A DNA stretch of 64,000 bases from Lycorma delicatula (Eukaryota; Arthropoda; Insecta; Hemiptera; Fulgoridae), in the NCBI RefSeq assembly GCF_047948215.1, contig NC_134455.1:159632575-159696574 (forward strand), given 5' to 3'. Each line of letters opens with the position of its first letter. Position 1 is the first letter of the stretch. Position numbers and translations under genes: made by a program. The notes below the pieces were generated by a model. The model had not been told where the DNA came from, did not search any database, and saw nothing but the letters and a program-made list of their open reading frames with translations. Below, in pieces: positions 1-14,100 of this stretch.

Positions 1-1668
1 TATCAACTTTACCTTTCGTATTGTATATTGGTGTACCATCTTTGTTTAACACATTATTAGATTTTAATTTATGTACTCCAAAATTTTCCTTAACTTTCCT
101 GTATGCTCCGTCTATTTTACCAATGTCCATTTCTCTTTCCACTTCTGAACACTTTTCTTTAATCCACTCTTCTTTCGCCAGTTTGCACTTCCTGTTTATA
201 GCATTTCTTAATTGCCGATAGTTCCTTTTACTTTCTTCATCACTAGCATTCTTATATTTTCTATGTTCATCCATCAGCTGCAATATATCGTCTGAAGCCC
301 AAGGTTTTCTACCAGTTTTTCTTTGTTCCGCCTAAGTTCGCTTCTGCTGATTTAATAATTTCCTTTTTAACATTCTCCCATTCTTCTTTTACATTTTCTA
401 CCTTATCTTTTTTACTCAGATCTCTTGCGATGTCCTCCTCAAAAATCTTCTTTACCTCCTCTTCCTCAAGCTTCTCTAAATTCCACCGATTCATCTGACA
501 CCTTTTCTTCAGGTTTTTAAATCCCAATTTACATTTCATTATCACCAAATTATGGTCGCTATCAATGTCTGCTACAGGGTAAGTTTTGCAGTCAACGAGT
601 TGATTCCTAAATCTTTGCTTAACCATGATATAATCTATCGGATACCTTGCAGTATCGCCTGGCTTTTTCCGAGTGTATATTCTTCTATTATGATTTTTAA
701 ATTGGGTGTTGACAATTACTAAATTATACTTTGTGCAAAACTCTATAAGTCTGTCCCCTCTTTCATTCCTTTTGCCCAGCCTGTATTCACCCACTATATT
801 TCCTTCCTTGCCCTTTTCAATGCTTGCATTCCAATCTCCAACTATTATTAAATTTTCATCTCCTTTTACGTGTTTAATTGCTTCATCAATCTCTTCGTAT
901 ACACACTCTACCTCATCATCATCATGGGCGCTTGTTGGCATATAGACATTAACAATCGTTGTCGGTTAAGTTTTGATTTTATCCTTATTACAATGATTCT
1001 ATTGCTATGCGTTTTGAAATATTCTACTCTCTTCCCTATCTTCTTGTTCATTATGAAATCTACTCCTGCCTGCCCATTATTTGAAGCTGAGGTAATTATT
1101 CATAAATTACCTGACCAAAAGTCGCCTTCCTCTTCCCACCGAACCTCACTAATTCCTACTAATCCACATTTATCCTATCCATTTCTCTTTTTAAATTTTC
1201 CAGCCTACCAACCTTTTTTAAACTTCTAACATTCCACGCTCCGACTCGTAGAATGTTTTATTTTTTTAATTTTCTGGTGACCCCCTCCTTAGTAGTCCCC
1301 AACCGGAGATCCGAACAGGGGACTAGTTTACCTCCGTAATATTTTACCAAGGAAGGCGCCTCCATCATTGCTATATGAAAATGCAGAGAGCCACATTTTG
1401 TTGGAAAAAAAGCAGCTGTAGTTTTCCATTGCTTTCAGCTGCGCAGTACTCAGAGGACTGAGTGATGTTGATATGGCCGTTTAAGTTGTCCTGACTCACA
1501 CCCCTAACAACTACTGAAAGAGCTGCTGCCTTCTTTCAGGAATCATTCCTTAGTCTGGCTCTCAACAGATACCTCTCCGATATGGTTGCACCTTCGGTCC
1601 AGCTACTCTTTATCACTGAGTACTCAAGCCCCCTCACCGACGGCAAGGTCTCATGATTCATAGAGGAG
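1..1668 (-). mobile_element. LINE (RTE-like), 5' UTR and endonuclease domain, 5' half only
   Basis: Read on the - strand, the element starts near 1668 with a GC-rich 5' untranslated part, then GAWNVRSLKKVGRLENLKRE near 1237-1165, the opening of an apurinic-like endonuclease (EEP) domain. After two stops near 1160, the frame is open again from 941 to 309 with GDWNASI (metal/catalytic Asp and Asn) and IDSDHNLVIMKC (the catalytic SDH). A frameshift near 310-330 precedes more linker sequence (YKNASDEESKRNYRQLRNA) that runs off the left edge. The reverse transcriptase would lie outside the window. Copies of this EEP are often annotated as craniofacial development protein 2-like. Assignment to the RTE clade is an inference; the copy is inactive. 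Confidence 0.85.
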
Positions 1669-2591
1669 GAAAAAAAATATATAATTTAACCAAACTTAAC
1701 CTACGCTCGCTAACCTTGATTAATTAACACCGTAATTTTTTGAGTATTTATTTAATCAATTCAGTAATTATTGCAACTTGATTATTTAAATAATAAATTA
1801 TTTATTTATTTATGTTAAACTCTATATCGGCCCATTTTCCACCGAAATCCGATTGACTTCTTTGTTTTTAAATAAAGCTGTAGTTGCGGTGGCGTTAATA
1901 CGTAAGTACCAACTTTCCTAACAGAAAACTTCATAAAATGTAGAGTTGTTCATTTCTGTTAACCTTAATTTCTGAACATATGTGCCCAAAAATTATAAAT
2001 TTTTTTATTTATTCATATCTGCCCATGCAGAATACCTACTAATATCCATCCCACCTATTTTGCTTCATTAGTTCTGCAAATTTTTTCTTTTAATTTAATG
2101 TAAATAATGCCATGTTAAGCTACAGACTTTTTTACTAATGACATAAACAATTGGTTCTTTAAAAAATAATAAAACTAAAACTATTGCTGTTGATGATTGT
2201 GACTGAAGGGATTACTTATTTTATAAGTAATTTGAAAAAAAAAATTAATTAAAAAGTAATTTTTGTAAGCATGTTCTTATACTGCCTCTCTTTATGTATT
2301 ATGTGTACGTGTATACGAAAAACTTTTTCGTAATGTTATATGCTGTTCAGAACAGCTCAAAATGTCAGACTGAATATTGTGATTGTTTATAGTCAGTAAG
2401 TTTATGGCTTCTGCCAGTAATATAAGAAACTGAGCTTTGTCATGTATTCTTTCATATTACTTGCTTACCAAAAACCATTCACACTGGATGATTTTTGCCA
2501 TTAATGTACCAGTTGGTAGATAATTGAACATTATAATGTCATAATATTTACTATATTCAATAAAATTTGTATTCCTAATTTTTTTTTTTAG
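1669..2591. other. Intron or upstream sequence, nothing recognised
   Basis: AT-rich sequence between the LINE and the first visible RhoGEF exon. It contains short A and T runs and the exon's T-rich acceptor tract. No gene or repeat family was recognised. Confidence 0.5.
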
Positions 2592-3241
2592 GTTTGGTCC
2601 TTTAATATGGAGATCAAGTAAAGAAAGAAGAAAAGGTAAAAAAGCAGCAAGAAGTGCTAAATGCAATAGTGGAGATAGTGGAATACAGATAGAAATATCA
2701 ACAAGTCGTGGGGGTGGTGACAGTTCTGAATCACAGCATGATACAGATCATATGTGTGAAGAAGAACAGATGTGTGATGATGTTGATAGCCCATTGGTTG
2801 TAAGACGAAGACCAAATAATACAGCAAATTGTGATAGTAGTATTGGTGATAGTAAACCACCTTCCAGACCATCATCAGATGTTATAAACCAAATACTAAT
2901 TGATAAATTAAAAGCAGGACTTCAAGCTCATAGCTTCTCAAGGCATGTTGGACGAGGGAGTCATGTACCTGTACGAAGGACACATTCTGACCTCGGTGGT
3001 CAGAGATTATTTAATTGGGAAATGCGTGGTAGCTATAGAAGAATGCTATCTACACCATCTCCCATAAAAATTAGACCAAATTTAAGTCCTAGAAAAAGTA
3101 ATAATACTTCAACCACAGACATAACATCTGTGACAAATATTAAAGCATCATCCAGGAGGCTAGCTTGTAGGTTAACTGGTTTACGACGCTCTATCAGTCA
3201 ACCACTTGGTTTAAATGAATTATCATCAATCAAAACAATAG
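2592..3241 (+). CDS. RhoGEF3: RhoGEF exon 1 of those visible: N-terminal Ser/Arg-rich region
   Basis: A long exon (650 nt) follows a T-run acceptor ending at 2591. It codes about 216 residues with no recognised fold: a basic start ([17 protein letters not shown]), an acidic patch (CEEEQMCDD), then Ser/Arg-rich stretches such as [16 protein letters not shown] and GLRRSISQP, which look like kinase or 14-3-3 sites. In Asef proteins the matching position holds autoinhibitory and APC-binding sequence; I could not align that region here. The donor gtaata at 3242 leaves one base of a Gly codon, which exon 2 completes. Confidence 0.85.
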
Positions 3242-6200
3242 GTAATAATTACTTATTATTATATATATTCTACTTTATTGATAATCTTCACTTATTTTTA
3301 GTTTTATAAATTTTATTTCTGAAGCAAAAATAATTGCTAATCTCTAAAAGTAATTTTTTAAGTGGGTTATTACATAAATTTATAATTATTACTAATAATA
3401 AATGTTTTGTAAAGATTTTTCTAGAAACACTTAACTTAAAAGTACTAAAAATATATGTGCATTGTTTCAGAATATTAAAGTCGAGATATTAAAAGTTAAG
3501 ATGTTCCTTTACGTATGTTACAGTTTTAAATCTGTTTTCATATACACCTTTTAATACACAAAAATGGACATGAGGACATCAATTTTTTCAAATAAAATCC
3601 TGCCTCATGAATTAATAAACTGTTTTGTGTGTGTGTGTGTTTTGTGTTGTGTAAATGTATATGTGCGCGTATGAGAGTAGTAAGGCGGATGATTTGGAGC
3701 AAAAAGAGAATTTTATGTGAAAATTTATTCTCACTTAACTTTCTCTTAAAATAGTTTTGACTTTGAATTAGTTTAAGATAAATAATTTCCATATGATCTT
3801 CTCTTAAAATAATTACTGTCTTTGAATGCAAATAAAATTAAAATTTTCATTCATTCTCCAGTTCGATTCTAATCTAATATAATTTATTCACTTTGTTTCT
3901 ATTTGAAATTTAGAGTATAATTTTTTTTAAAAAAAACCTTGACTAAATTTAATTTTTCTTAAAACAATTTCCACCTGAATTTCTTCCTGAGACAAAAATA
4001 AAATGATTTTTTGTTCCCTAGTGTTATGTATAGTGTATAAGATATTTATGTTTTTTTAGATAATGTTGAAGTTCCAATGAAGGAGGTGGATCTTCACAAT
4101 TATCAAAAAATCCACATTGTTACCTTTCTTCATATAACACATCCAATGATTTCCTGTAGAAAATATGCTATCTAAGTTAATACTGCGTACAATAATATTT
4201 TAATGTTAATACTGCTGGTTAGTAGTGTATCTAGTATGAAAACTACCTTAAAATACTTTACACCCAATTTTTTATTTACGTAAATCATTAGATAATAAAG
4301 GAATTAGAGCATTTTATTTACTAACTTCAGAAAGTAAAGAATTTATCATCAAGCAGGTCTTTTACTTCATTCAATTCCTTATCAGCCTAGTCCTTTAACC
4401 AGGGTAGCATCTCTTTCAGAGGAGGTGCAGTTCTATTTCTTATCAAAGGACTAATTTTATCCACAAAAGGAACATAGTCAAAATATCATTCAACAATCCA
4501 CTACCAATCTGGTTGTCTTTGTTTCTTCGCATCACTTCTAACATTATTTTCCTAGCTGACAGATTGACCTTCATTTGTATAAAACCATAACTTTTTTTTA
4601 TTGCATAGAAAAATGTTAATACTGTTAACAAGTACTAAAATCAAAAAAAAATATCATACTTTAGTACATGTATGAAGAAGTACTCAAATCTAATCCCAAT
4701 TTTATCTTTGCCAATATGGTAGGTTTAATCAGTAAATCCATAACATATTCATTTAGGTCAGCAACTTTAGAAAGCAATCTATTAACAGCACTTATCTGCT
4801 ACCTATTTGTTTTCTGTATTCTTATATTTCGAGTACCAGTTACCAAGGTCCATACAAACAGAATCTGTTGGATCAATTCCTTTATCACCACAAATTTATA
4901 TTTTCTCTAATCTTGTACTCTGTCCACAATATTGTGCACCAGGCCAGTGTAATTCAAAAGAAAGATTATTTATGAAAACATTAACGAGACCAGAACATAC
5001 TACTACACTTTCTCGAAATGCTGATGTACATCAAACTCAATATTTAGACCATTTTGGGTAGCTAGTAGTTCTACCATCCAATCACACAAAAATCTTGACC
5101 AGTAACATTTTTTCATTATGAAAGCTATTATTACCAGCAGCCTCTTGTGCTTAGATAATATGTAGCCATTTCGTTAGTTCATCCAAATTTTTTATTTACT
5201 CGATAGGTTGTTTGCTTACATTCATCACTACTGAGCCAGCATCTTCATGTTTCTTCTTTTTGTACTTCTCCCAAATAGGTTAACCATTTTCCATTTATGA
5301 CCTATACTTGATTTGGGATCATTGTATTGATATAGCAAATAGGTCTTTATTAAAATTTCTTTATGTTCCCAATAACATTTTCTTTATGTGTACATATTTT
5401 TTCTCAATATAATTGTTCAGAGTCAATAACCACCAAAATGCCATCAGTATCTTTATATCTTCTTGAATCTTGACCAGAAAACATAGTCATCATCATCAAA
5501 TGTGATTGGAAAATCCCCAGTTTTAATTTCATCCCTTTCTTCATCTACCCAAATAACAAACTTTCCATCATCAGCAGCTCATTTTATGTATTTTACCACT
5601 ATCGATCCAATTTCTATTATACCTCTTAAGTTTTTTAATTGACTTGTTTGGAATGATTCCTTCCCAGAAGTTAAAGGTTCAGGCAATGGAGAGTTTTCAT
5701 CTTTATCTGATAACATAAGAAGAATTATCATCACCAAACTAAATCTGTTTTGGTACACTTCCAATAAGCGGTTCAAATAATTTATTATCTGATTTTCACA
5801 GGAACTGTTATTTTCGAAGTACTTTCAACTGCGTTCTCTTTCAGTGCTTTAACTATTGGTTATATTTCTATTCCCATTCTCTGAGTTATTTATCTTCATG
5901 AATATGGAAAGACTTGAATTCATTTTTGAGTTTCTTCTCCATTTCTTCAATTCGCTGAACTTCAAGAGAAAGTTCTTGTGGAGCTGCTCTAGTTGGTGGT
6001 ATCAATATTTCAGTTCTACTTTGCATCCACATTAAATTTTTGCTTGTCTTCTTTCTTGTTAGTTTTTATCTTTCATGAAATTTCATCTTAGTTTTTCTCC
6101 ATTTCTTCAATTTGTTTAGCTTTTTCAAGAGAAAGTTCTTATGGAGGTCTAGTTGGTGGTATCAAAGGATGTTTCAATTCTTATTCTTCAGCCATTTTTT

Positions 6201-9200
6201 GTTCTTTTTTACCTTCTCTGAACCTCTTCAATAATTTCTTTTCTATTTTATTAAGACTCTCATATTAATATCTTTATTATATAAATAAAAATATTTAAAA
6301 AAAATGCTAAACGCTTCACATAACCTGTATTGGCATTTACCATTTATGCACATCATTAGTCAAGAAGCCATAAGTGTTTTTACCAACTATTGCATAATTT
6401 CTCAAATTTTAGTTCAGAGCCAATATAATCTTCATATATTCTTTTAGTATAATATTTATATGATTGAAATATGCAGAAAAAATTTATATTATTTCTAATC
6501 ATACTTAAAAATAGATGGCTGTAGCTCTGACTGAGATAAACATGACATATTTTTATGACTACTTGTAATGAAATAGTCTTTAATTTTTTTTTCTTTTTTT
6601 TTTTGTTCTTCCATTAAACAGTCATCAAATGTAACTAAAGAAGTTTTCTCACATTCATCTACAGGAATTAAATCTTTGCAAGATCCATAAAAAATAAGCA
6701 ATCACCATATTCTCTGGCTCTCTTTTTCTGTTTAGTCTCCAGAACTAAGGTATTATTTCAGAGTAATCAGGATGATAATATTCTATTATCATACTATGAT
6801 AGAATCATAGTATTCTCTACTTTTTTATACTACTTTTGTAAATTCATATATGCTATCTATTGTAATGATTTAGTAAAAATGAACTGATGCTTATATTTTA
6901 ATCCTCTTTTTCTCTTTAAATAAGTTTTAGCCATAAATTTGTTTTTCTACACAGAGCTTTTGACTATTATTGCACTAAGAGGTTGTGGCAAGATAGTGTA
7001 ATTTTTTCTTCCTTATAGTAATAGTAATATCCATTTTATTATAAAAATGAAATTGTTTTAAACTAATAGGTACAGAATCTGTATTAAAATAAAATTTCAA
7101 ACATCCAGTGCATATAGAAGAAGACAATAAGTATATGCTTCACTTGTTGATTTCTATTCATTTAACAAAATATATAACTTGAAGAAAGATGGTGAGTTGT
7201 ATTTTTATGCTGAAGGAGAAAAAGTCTATAATATTAAATATTTTGCATAAGGCTACTGGACTTTGAAAACGATTCAAGAGAGGATAAATATTCATATCAA
7301 GAAACCTGAAAATGAAATTAAACTTGTCAAAAGTGGAAATAGAATCATTATAACCATGCCAAATCATGATAAGGGTTTCTCCTCTTCAGTAGTATGGGTC
7401 TCTCATCTTTAATAGTTTATGGGTAAACTGTTAGGTTTAAAAAGAACAGATTTTTTTGTGCAAATTTCTGCACATCAGAAAGATCTCCAAACCTTAGAAT
7501 CGTGGACATAATCAAAATTCACTGTAATTGAACAAAGTATTGCTAATCACAGTTTATGCTGGCATAAAAATGAAAGAGAGATCTTGTATGCTTTCTTTTT
7601 GAATTTACCTCACGGAAGTAAAATATCATAAAGTCCCCTAAGAAAGATTGAATATACCTTAAAATAAAACTTGCACTGAATACAAGATATTGTGATTACT
7701 ATTCAAAATCAAGACAGTAATCTCCTTCCTAATCCTGATTATATTGCTTACTTAAGCTTTGAGATGATAGAAAAAAATCAACTTCTAATAGAAAGAGTTA
7801 TGATATAATTTAGTAAAAATCAGGTGCTTGTCAAGTAGGTGCTTGTGTGCACCTACTTAAGATATGAAAAAGAATATAAATATTTAAGCAGTAGTGAAAT
7901 CCTTTACGTAAAATGATAGATAGTGTTATTATTATCTGTTAAAGTCTTTGAGAGTAGAAGGCAGCAGTTGACTTTCAGTTGTTTTTTGTCCGGCTCAGAT
8001 TCTGGGAAGCAAATCCAACCCACTATCAGTTGTTTTTGCTTGGAGAGGATCTTCTCCAAGCAAAATGATATATTCAAACACAAAATACAAGTCAAGCAGA
8101 GAATCCACCCCTCTTAGAGAAAAAGTCTATCAAACAAGGAAGTAGATTCCAGTGAGCGCTTGCACATGAACTGTGTAAACACAATTGAAAAACTTAACAT
8201 GTTGATGAGGAAGGATTCACTTTGGAATATATCAAACATGTTAAAAGAGTATTGGATATTCAGATTATGATTCAGTGTGCCAAGAGTATCTCCAAAGGCT
8301 ATTCAAAAGTTCTTGTTATTTATCTTTACAAGAATGTTAACCATTTCAACATAATTAACAGTATGAAGGCTTTGTTAGGTAAATCAGATTACTGTAAAAA
8401 ATATGATAGAGCATGGAATGTTAGTAGACCAATGCCTGAACACAACTGTATGATACCTTGTAAGATACCAGATCATGATGAAGAGTATGCAGCTATATAC
8501 TATAAGTACTGCAGTCAATATAGTTACAATGATCAGTGTATAATGGAACAAAGCAAAAGGCAGTGTTTGTGAAAATATCTACAAATGTAAAATATGTAAT
8601 TATATCTGTAAAAGAAACAAACAACATCAATGTGGCTACTGGAAATATAAGAACTGTCTTGAATATGTTAAGATGGATAGTCATAATTCCTATACAAGGT
8701 CTCTTCAAGAAATATGTAGACTGTTTGAATTGCTTGGGTCCAGTTGGTATCACCATGTTCGTACAGATCAGCTGATTACAACGCAGTTTTTTGATTGCAA
8801 ATATCAGTATTAGTTGCTTAGCTACGTGATTGTTTGTGAAGTGTGTTTTTTCATTTGGCAGATGAGTGACTTGAATGAAATCTGTGAGTGAAACTTTTGA
8901 TATGCTCAAGGTGGCTTACTGCGATGTTGCTATGAAGCGTGCGACATGTTTTAAGTGGCATGGACGTTTTAAAGATGGTCGTCAGTCAATTGAAGACAAT
9001 GAGCATCCTGGATGTCCTTCCATGTCAACTGACGACTCACACATAGACAAAATCAACACCCTGGTTCGGGCAAATCGACATCTGATCATCAGAGAGCTTG
9101 CTGAAGAGTGTGAGATATCAGTTGGATCATGTTACTAGATTTCGAGATTATTTTACGCAAGTGGTGACTGGTTTTTTCATCATGACAACGTCCATTCGTC

Positions 9201-11155
9201 CCTCAGAACTCATGAGTTTTTGGCCAAACACTCTTTCACTGTTCTTCCCTACCCACCCAACTCACTTGACCTCGCTCCTTGTGACTTCTTCTTGTTTCCC
9301 AAACTCAAAAGATTTTTGAAAGAAAGAAAATTTGAGACAATTCCCGTGATTGAGGCAAATGCGATGAAGGAACTGAAGAACACCACAAAAGAAGCGTTCC
9401 AGGACTGTTTCCAAAAGTGGAAACACCGTTGGGATAAGTGTGTGCATCGGAGAGAAGAGTACTTTGAAGGAGACCCAGACAAGTAACTTCTAAATAGACT
9501 ACATTTTGTTTTATGACATTAATCTACATATTTTTTGAACAGACCTCGTATGTTAGTGGAAGGTATAAAGGTTGTAAGAATGAAATCTACTGAAGATTGC
9601 ATTGATGAAAACAAATCTTGCCAGTATATAATAAAGTATTTTTTATTCTTCGATTATGAGGCAATACAAGAAATAGGAGAACATGTACCAAATTTTTTGA
9701 TGGTTAAAAATTACTACAGAAAGACTTGGAAATTTTATGATAATGATTCATTTTGTAAATGGTTATTAACAAAAGAACATTACGATTACGTTCGTGTAGC
9801 ACTTTACAGAAAAGGATATGATGCACAATTTATTCTGAGATGCTGTGTGGAGAACATGTTTGCACCTTTTATTATATACAACAGAACAAAACTTATATTG
9901 ATGACATTAACTGGATATGAGATTTAAATTATAGATAGTTCTAACTTTGATGCTTCACCATTATCATCTTTTCTGAAGACATATGGACTTACTGAACTAA
10001 AGAAAGGGTACTTCCACATTTCTTCAACATATACAAACATCAGAAGTACATTAGACCTATTTCGAAAATTAATTATTATGGCGCAGATACCATGAAACCA
10101 AACGCTGGAGAAAAGCTCTTGAAGTGGCATGTCAACAGAGTTGTTGAAAGTTACGTGTTTGACTTTAAGAAAAAGATTGAAGAGTATAAGAACATTGTAA
10201 CTAATGTAGATATCTTGAGTAGAGGTTGTCTATAATTAAGAAATCATTTCTTTGAAATTACAAACATCAATCTGTTTCAGTATATCACAATTGCTACTGT
10301 TTGTGTGGCTATTTGTAAAGTAAAGTACCTGGAGGGAAAAGCTATAGCTGTTATACAACCAGACAGAAAAGAAAAATATAGTAAACAATCAATCAGTTGG
10401 CTTAACAAATTTACTGTAGTACAACATTCACCACTTGACCCTGGAAATGCATTCTTCCATGGAAGAACTAACACGAGCAAATAATAATCTATACCTTGAT
10501 ACCTTATCTGGGGGATACTAAAAATTGATGTATATATTAAAAGATGATAAACGGTTAGTTGTAATCTCTATATTAGATCAGTTGGTGTGATCATATCTGA
10601 GTTGTTTTTACATTACACTACACATATATATGAACAAATATGTCAATACATGTCCAACATGCAACAAATTTTATATTTTAGTTCTGCCATTGGCAAGCTT
10701 GATCATGATCATGAATTATGTTGTGCGATATCAAACGATAATGAATAGACCATCAACATCATACTTGAAGAATATAAGCAGGAACTTGTAGGATGTAATA
10801 ACTAAAAACTTACCTTAGGGATAATAATTGTACATTAATATATGTAGGTATATGCATGTTATGGTTAGAGGATTATAATGGGTTGTGTTCCTATAAAACA
10901 AAATCAAAATTATTTTAAGAGTATGTTAAGTTGAAATTATTTTAATTTGGTTTTCACTTGTTGCTCCAAATCATTAGCCTTAATACTCATGAGTGCATTT
11001 GGGGCAAGAGAATCTGAAATTAGTTTGAATCGGTTGTCTTGGGTTCAACTCCCTACAAATTCCAGTACTTTCTCACTTACAATTTCATCTTTCTCAACTT
11101 CCTCATTAAAATACATGAAGAAACATATCTAAGGATCTAATAATAAATATAGATT

Positions 11156-11189
<34 letters not shown>

Positions 11190-14100
11190 CATACATACAT
11201 ACATACATACATACATACACACACACATACATACAGAATACTATGTAGATACATACAAACAGAAACTAAAAGCAGTTAGTGATTTTTTAATGTAATTAAT
11301 CCTAGATCGTTATTATTTTTTTTAATATAACCCATATTAATTATTACGTAATTTAAAGTCTAAAAACTAAGCCAACAAAAAATAAAAATAAATTATTACA
11401 TAAAATGAAATAAAGACAGAGTATAAATAAATCCTTTTGAAGACATACATTAGTAATTTTTAATTCTCATATATGTCATGTAAGTTCTAAACAATAATCT
11501 ACTTGAAAGAAAAATATGCACAAAATTTAAACTAAAGACAAAATAAACCAAATGATAAATTAATTATAATTAGCAGCTTAATCGTGCTGAAGATGCAAGT
11601 CCCATGAAAGTACATTCATAAAAAATTAAGGTAAGATATGTCTTATCTCAATATTCTGTACAAGGTCGTTTATTTTAATAGAATTTAAATATAATTTAAC
11701 AGTGTAAAGGAATAATATAATTTTAAAAGTATTAATTTCATTCATAGTACATTCATAAAAAATTAAGGTAAGATATGTCTTATCTCAATATTCTGTACAA
11801 GGTCGTTTATTTTAATAGAATTTAAATATAATTTAACAATGTAAAGGAATAATATAATTTTAAAAGTATTAATTTCATTAAAGTAATATATATATTATAT
11901 TTATATGGGTCATTCTAATTTCCATAGCATTACTTCAGAAACTGATCTGAAAGATCAATATAAAAAAAATCGCTATAACATATGTCCAGAAAGAAACACT
12001 TTTTTTAGGTTTACAATAAATTTTATTTCTTAAATTATCAATAGATTAGATAAAAATTTGTAACAAAACATGTAGAGAATTCAATTATATGAAAATTTTT
12101 GTAAGTAAATAATGTCAACAGCAAACAAAACGTTCAGAAATTTGATTTAATTGAAAACAAAACAGATCAGAATTTGGCAGAAAATATTACTTTGTAAACT
12201 GAACAGAAATCTTCTTCATAACACTAAAATAAATAATAAATTTAAAAAAGTAATAGTAATAGATGCTAGAACAAATCAATTACTTGAAGAAATATTTTAT
12301 CTCATGAGTTACCAATAATAGCTGATCAATTTATTAAGTTTTCTGGATTATATGCGAGTGGTTTTGTGTTGTTTAGATAAGAATTTAAAGCATAGTTTAA
12401 TCTCCTATTATATATAATAGGAGACAACACAAACTTGTATATATTTTGAGAATTGACTGAAGTGTTGTTAATTTATGGTAAGTACATAACAGTGTTGGTG
12501 CAGTTTGAGAATACTATAGGAAATAAGATCAAAAATTACCATTTATAAAATGTTTGGAATGTGAGATGTGAGCAGTTGTGGAGAAACCAAAACTATCAAA
12601 TGCTGATCGACAGCAGTTTGTAAGAAATGCAAATACTGAAGAAGAAATACCCAATACTTTACAGTTATGTTCTATTACAAGCACCAGAAGATTTGATGTT
12701 GTTTAAATGTTTCATAGCGAAGTGTTTGGCAAACATTATAAAAATTATAGGAGCAACAATTGTATCCATTCTATATAAGGCATGTTAAAGATATATTACG
12801 GTCAGATCATGATGAATAGACAAAACTCTGTAAATGGTTATTTAGAAAATTTGCTCTCAAACCTAATTTCTTTCATCATATTCTGATTATCAGTTAATAA
12901 TGCTTCATTAGAAATGAAATTATCAATTTCAAAACATGGATACTTGGACAGAGAAAACCCTCATAAGTCTGCCACATTTCATTTCCTTGCAACTTGTTGT
13001 TTTCACTTAATGTGTTGTGTGTGGTCTTGATAAAAATATAATCAGCTCTTTTTTCTTACCACAAAGTCTTTCAGGGCTGCTGTACTTGCATTTCTTATAA
13101 ACAAATCTGATTGAACTCTTGGAGATAAAATAGTTATAAATATAATGAGATTATGGCTTTTGTATGGTGGTGCATAATATCAACACACTCAACTTATGTT
13201 TAATAGTGTCAGAGATTATTTAAATTATACTTACATTGAATGAACCAGTAAAGTGGCCACCACTATCTTCCGATCTCAGCAGTCAGATTATTTTCTTTGG
13301 GGTTTGATAAAGTTGGTTTATTCTTTACAAGATATGATCAAAAAATATTTAGCCTTGGCTCATAAAAACAAAACAACTAAACCTAACCAAAAATACCTAA
13401 CATTTAATTTATTATAAATTTTTCAAAATAATGTAATTAAATTATACATCTTCAGGTATAACTAAAATGTAGCATTTTTCATACAGAATATATTTCACTT
13501 ATGATCTAATACTTTTATTTTTGTGAATTGTAGGTAATATTGGTGGTCGTGTTTCTCATGTAAGTCACCTTAGTGAAGACGAAAAGGGTATTACGTCAGA
13601 TGATGAAATACTGTCCGATTCTGAATCTTCTATGACATCATTAAATGAAAGGAAGAAATCATTTGAACAGGTTCAAATTTTAATTTCTTACATTATGTGT
13701 AGTTCTTTAAGGAATTGCAGAAGATAGAAGAACAATAGAATTCATTAAGCTTATAAATGTGAATATTTGAATTTCATAAATTTGAAATAAAAAAAGAATT
13801 AGTTTAGAATTAAAGGTAGAGAAAATAATAATTATTATTATTACTATTATCAAGTATGTGTAAAAGTTAACACACTCTTCTGTAGAGAACAGAATCATCT
13901 TATCTTACACCCAAATATTGGATATACGCTTCATGATTTCATCAAATTAACTTAAATTATTCTTTTTCATTTATTTGTAGTTCTTTCCAAAATAAACTGG
14001 TCTATTTATTCCATCAATTTTTATACAATATGTAAGCTACTATATTACACCAAATTTAAATTTTTTACAAAGATAAAAATTTTTAAAGAATTTGTTTTTA

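Larger units (their letters stand above)
4335..10500. mobile_element. Decayed Polinton/Maverick (adintovirus-like) element
   Basis: A cluster of broken reading frames matches the gene set of these large self-synthesising DNA transposons, which are related to adintoviruses. On the - strand are a packaging ATPase, a coiled-coil stretch, a structural-type ORF and a PLA2-like domain. On the + strand are a capsid-type ORF and a protein-primed DNA polymerase B. Every frame has stops or frameshifts, so the copy is dead. A mariner element sits inside the polymerase. No integrase, protease or terminal inverted repeats were found, so the true ends may lie beyond the coordinates given or may have been lost. 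It lies wholly inside RhoGEF intron 1. Confidence 0.8.

Noticed and set aside
21..221. Open frame on the + strand at the left edge
   Set aside because: It is the antisense of the LINE linker region, whose - strand text is clearly protein-like.
4060..4175. Possible extra RhoGEF exon after an acceptor-like T-run, open in the phase of exon 1
   Set aside because: No donor returns it to the phase of exon 2, the product is short, and there is no known counterpart. It ends in a stop.
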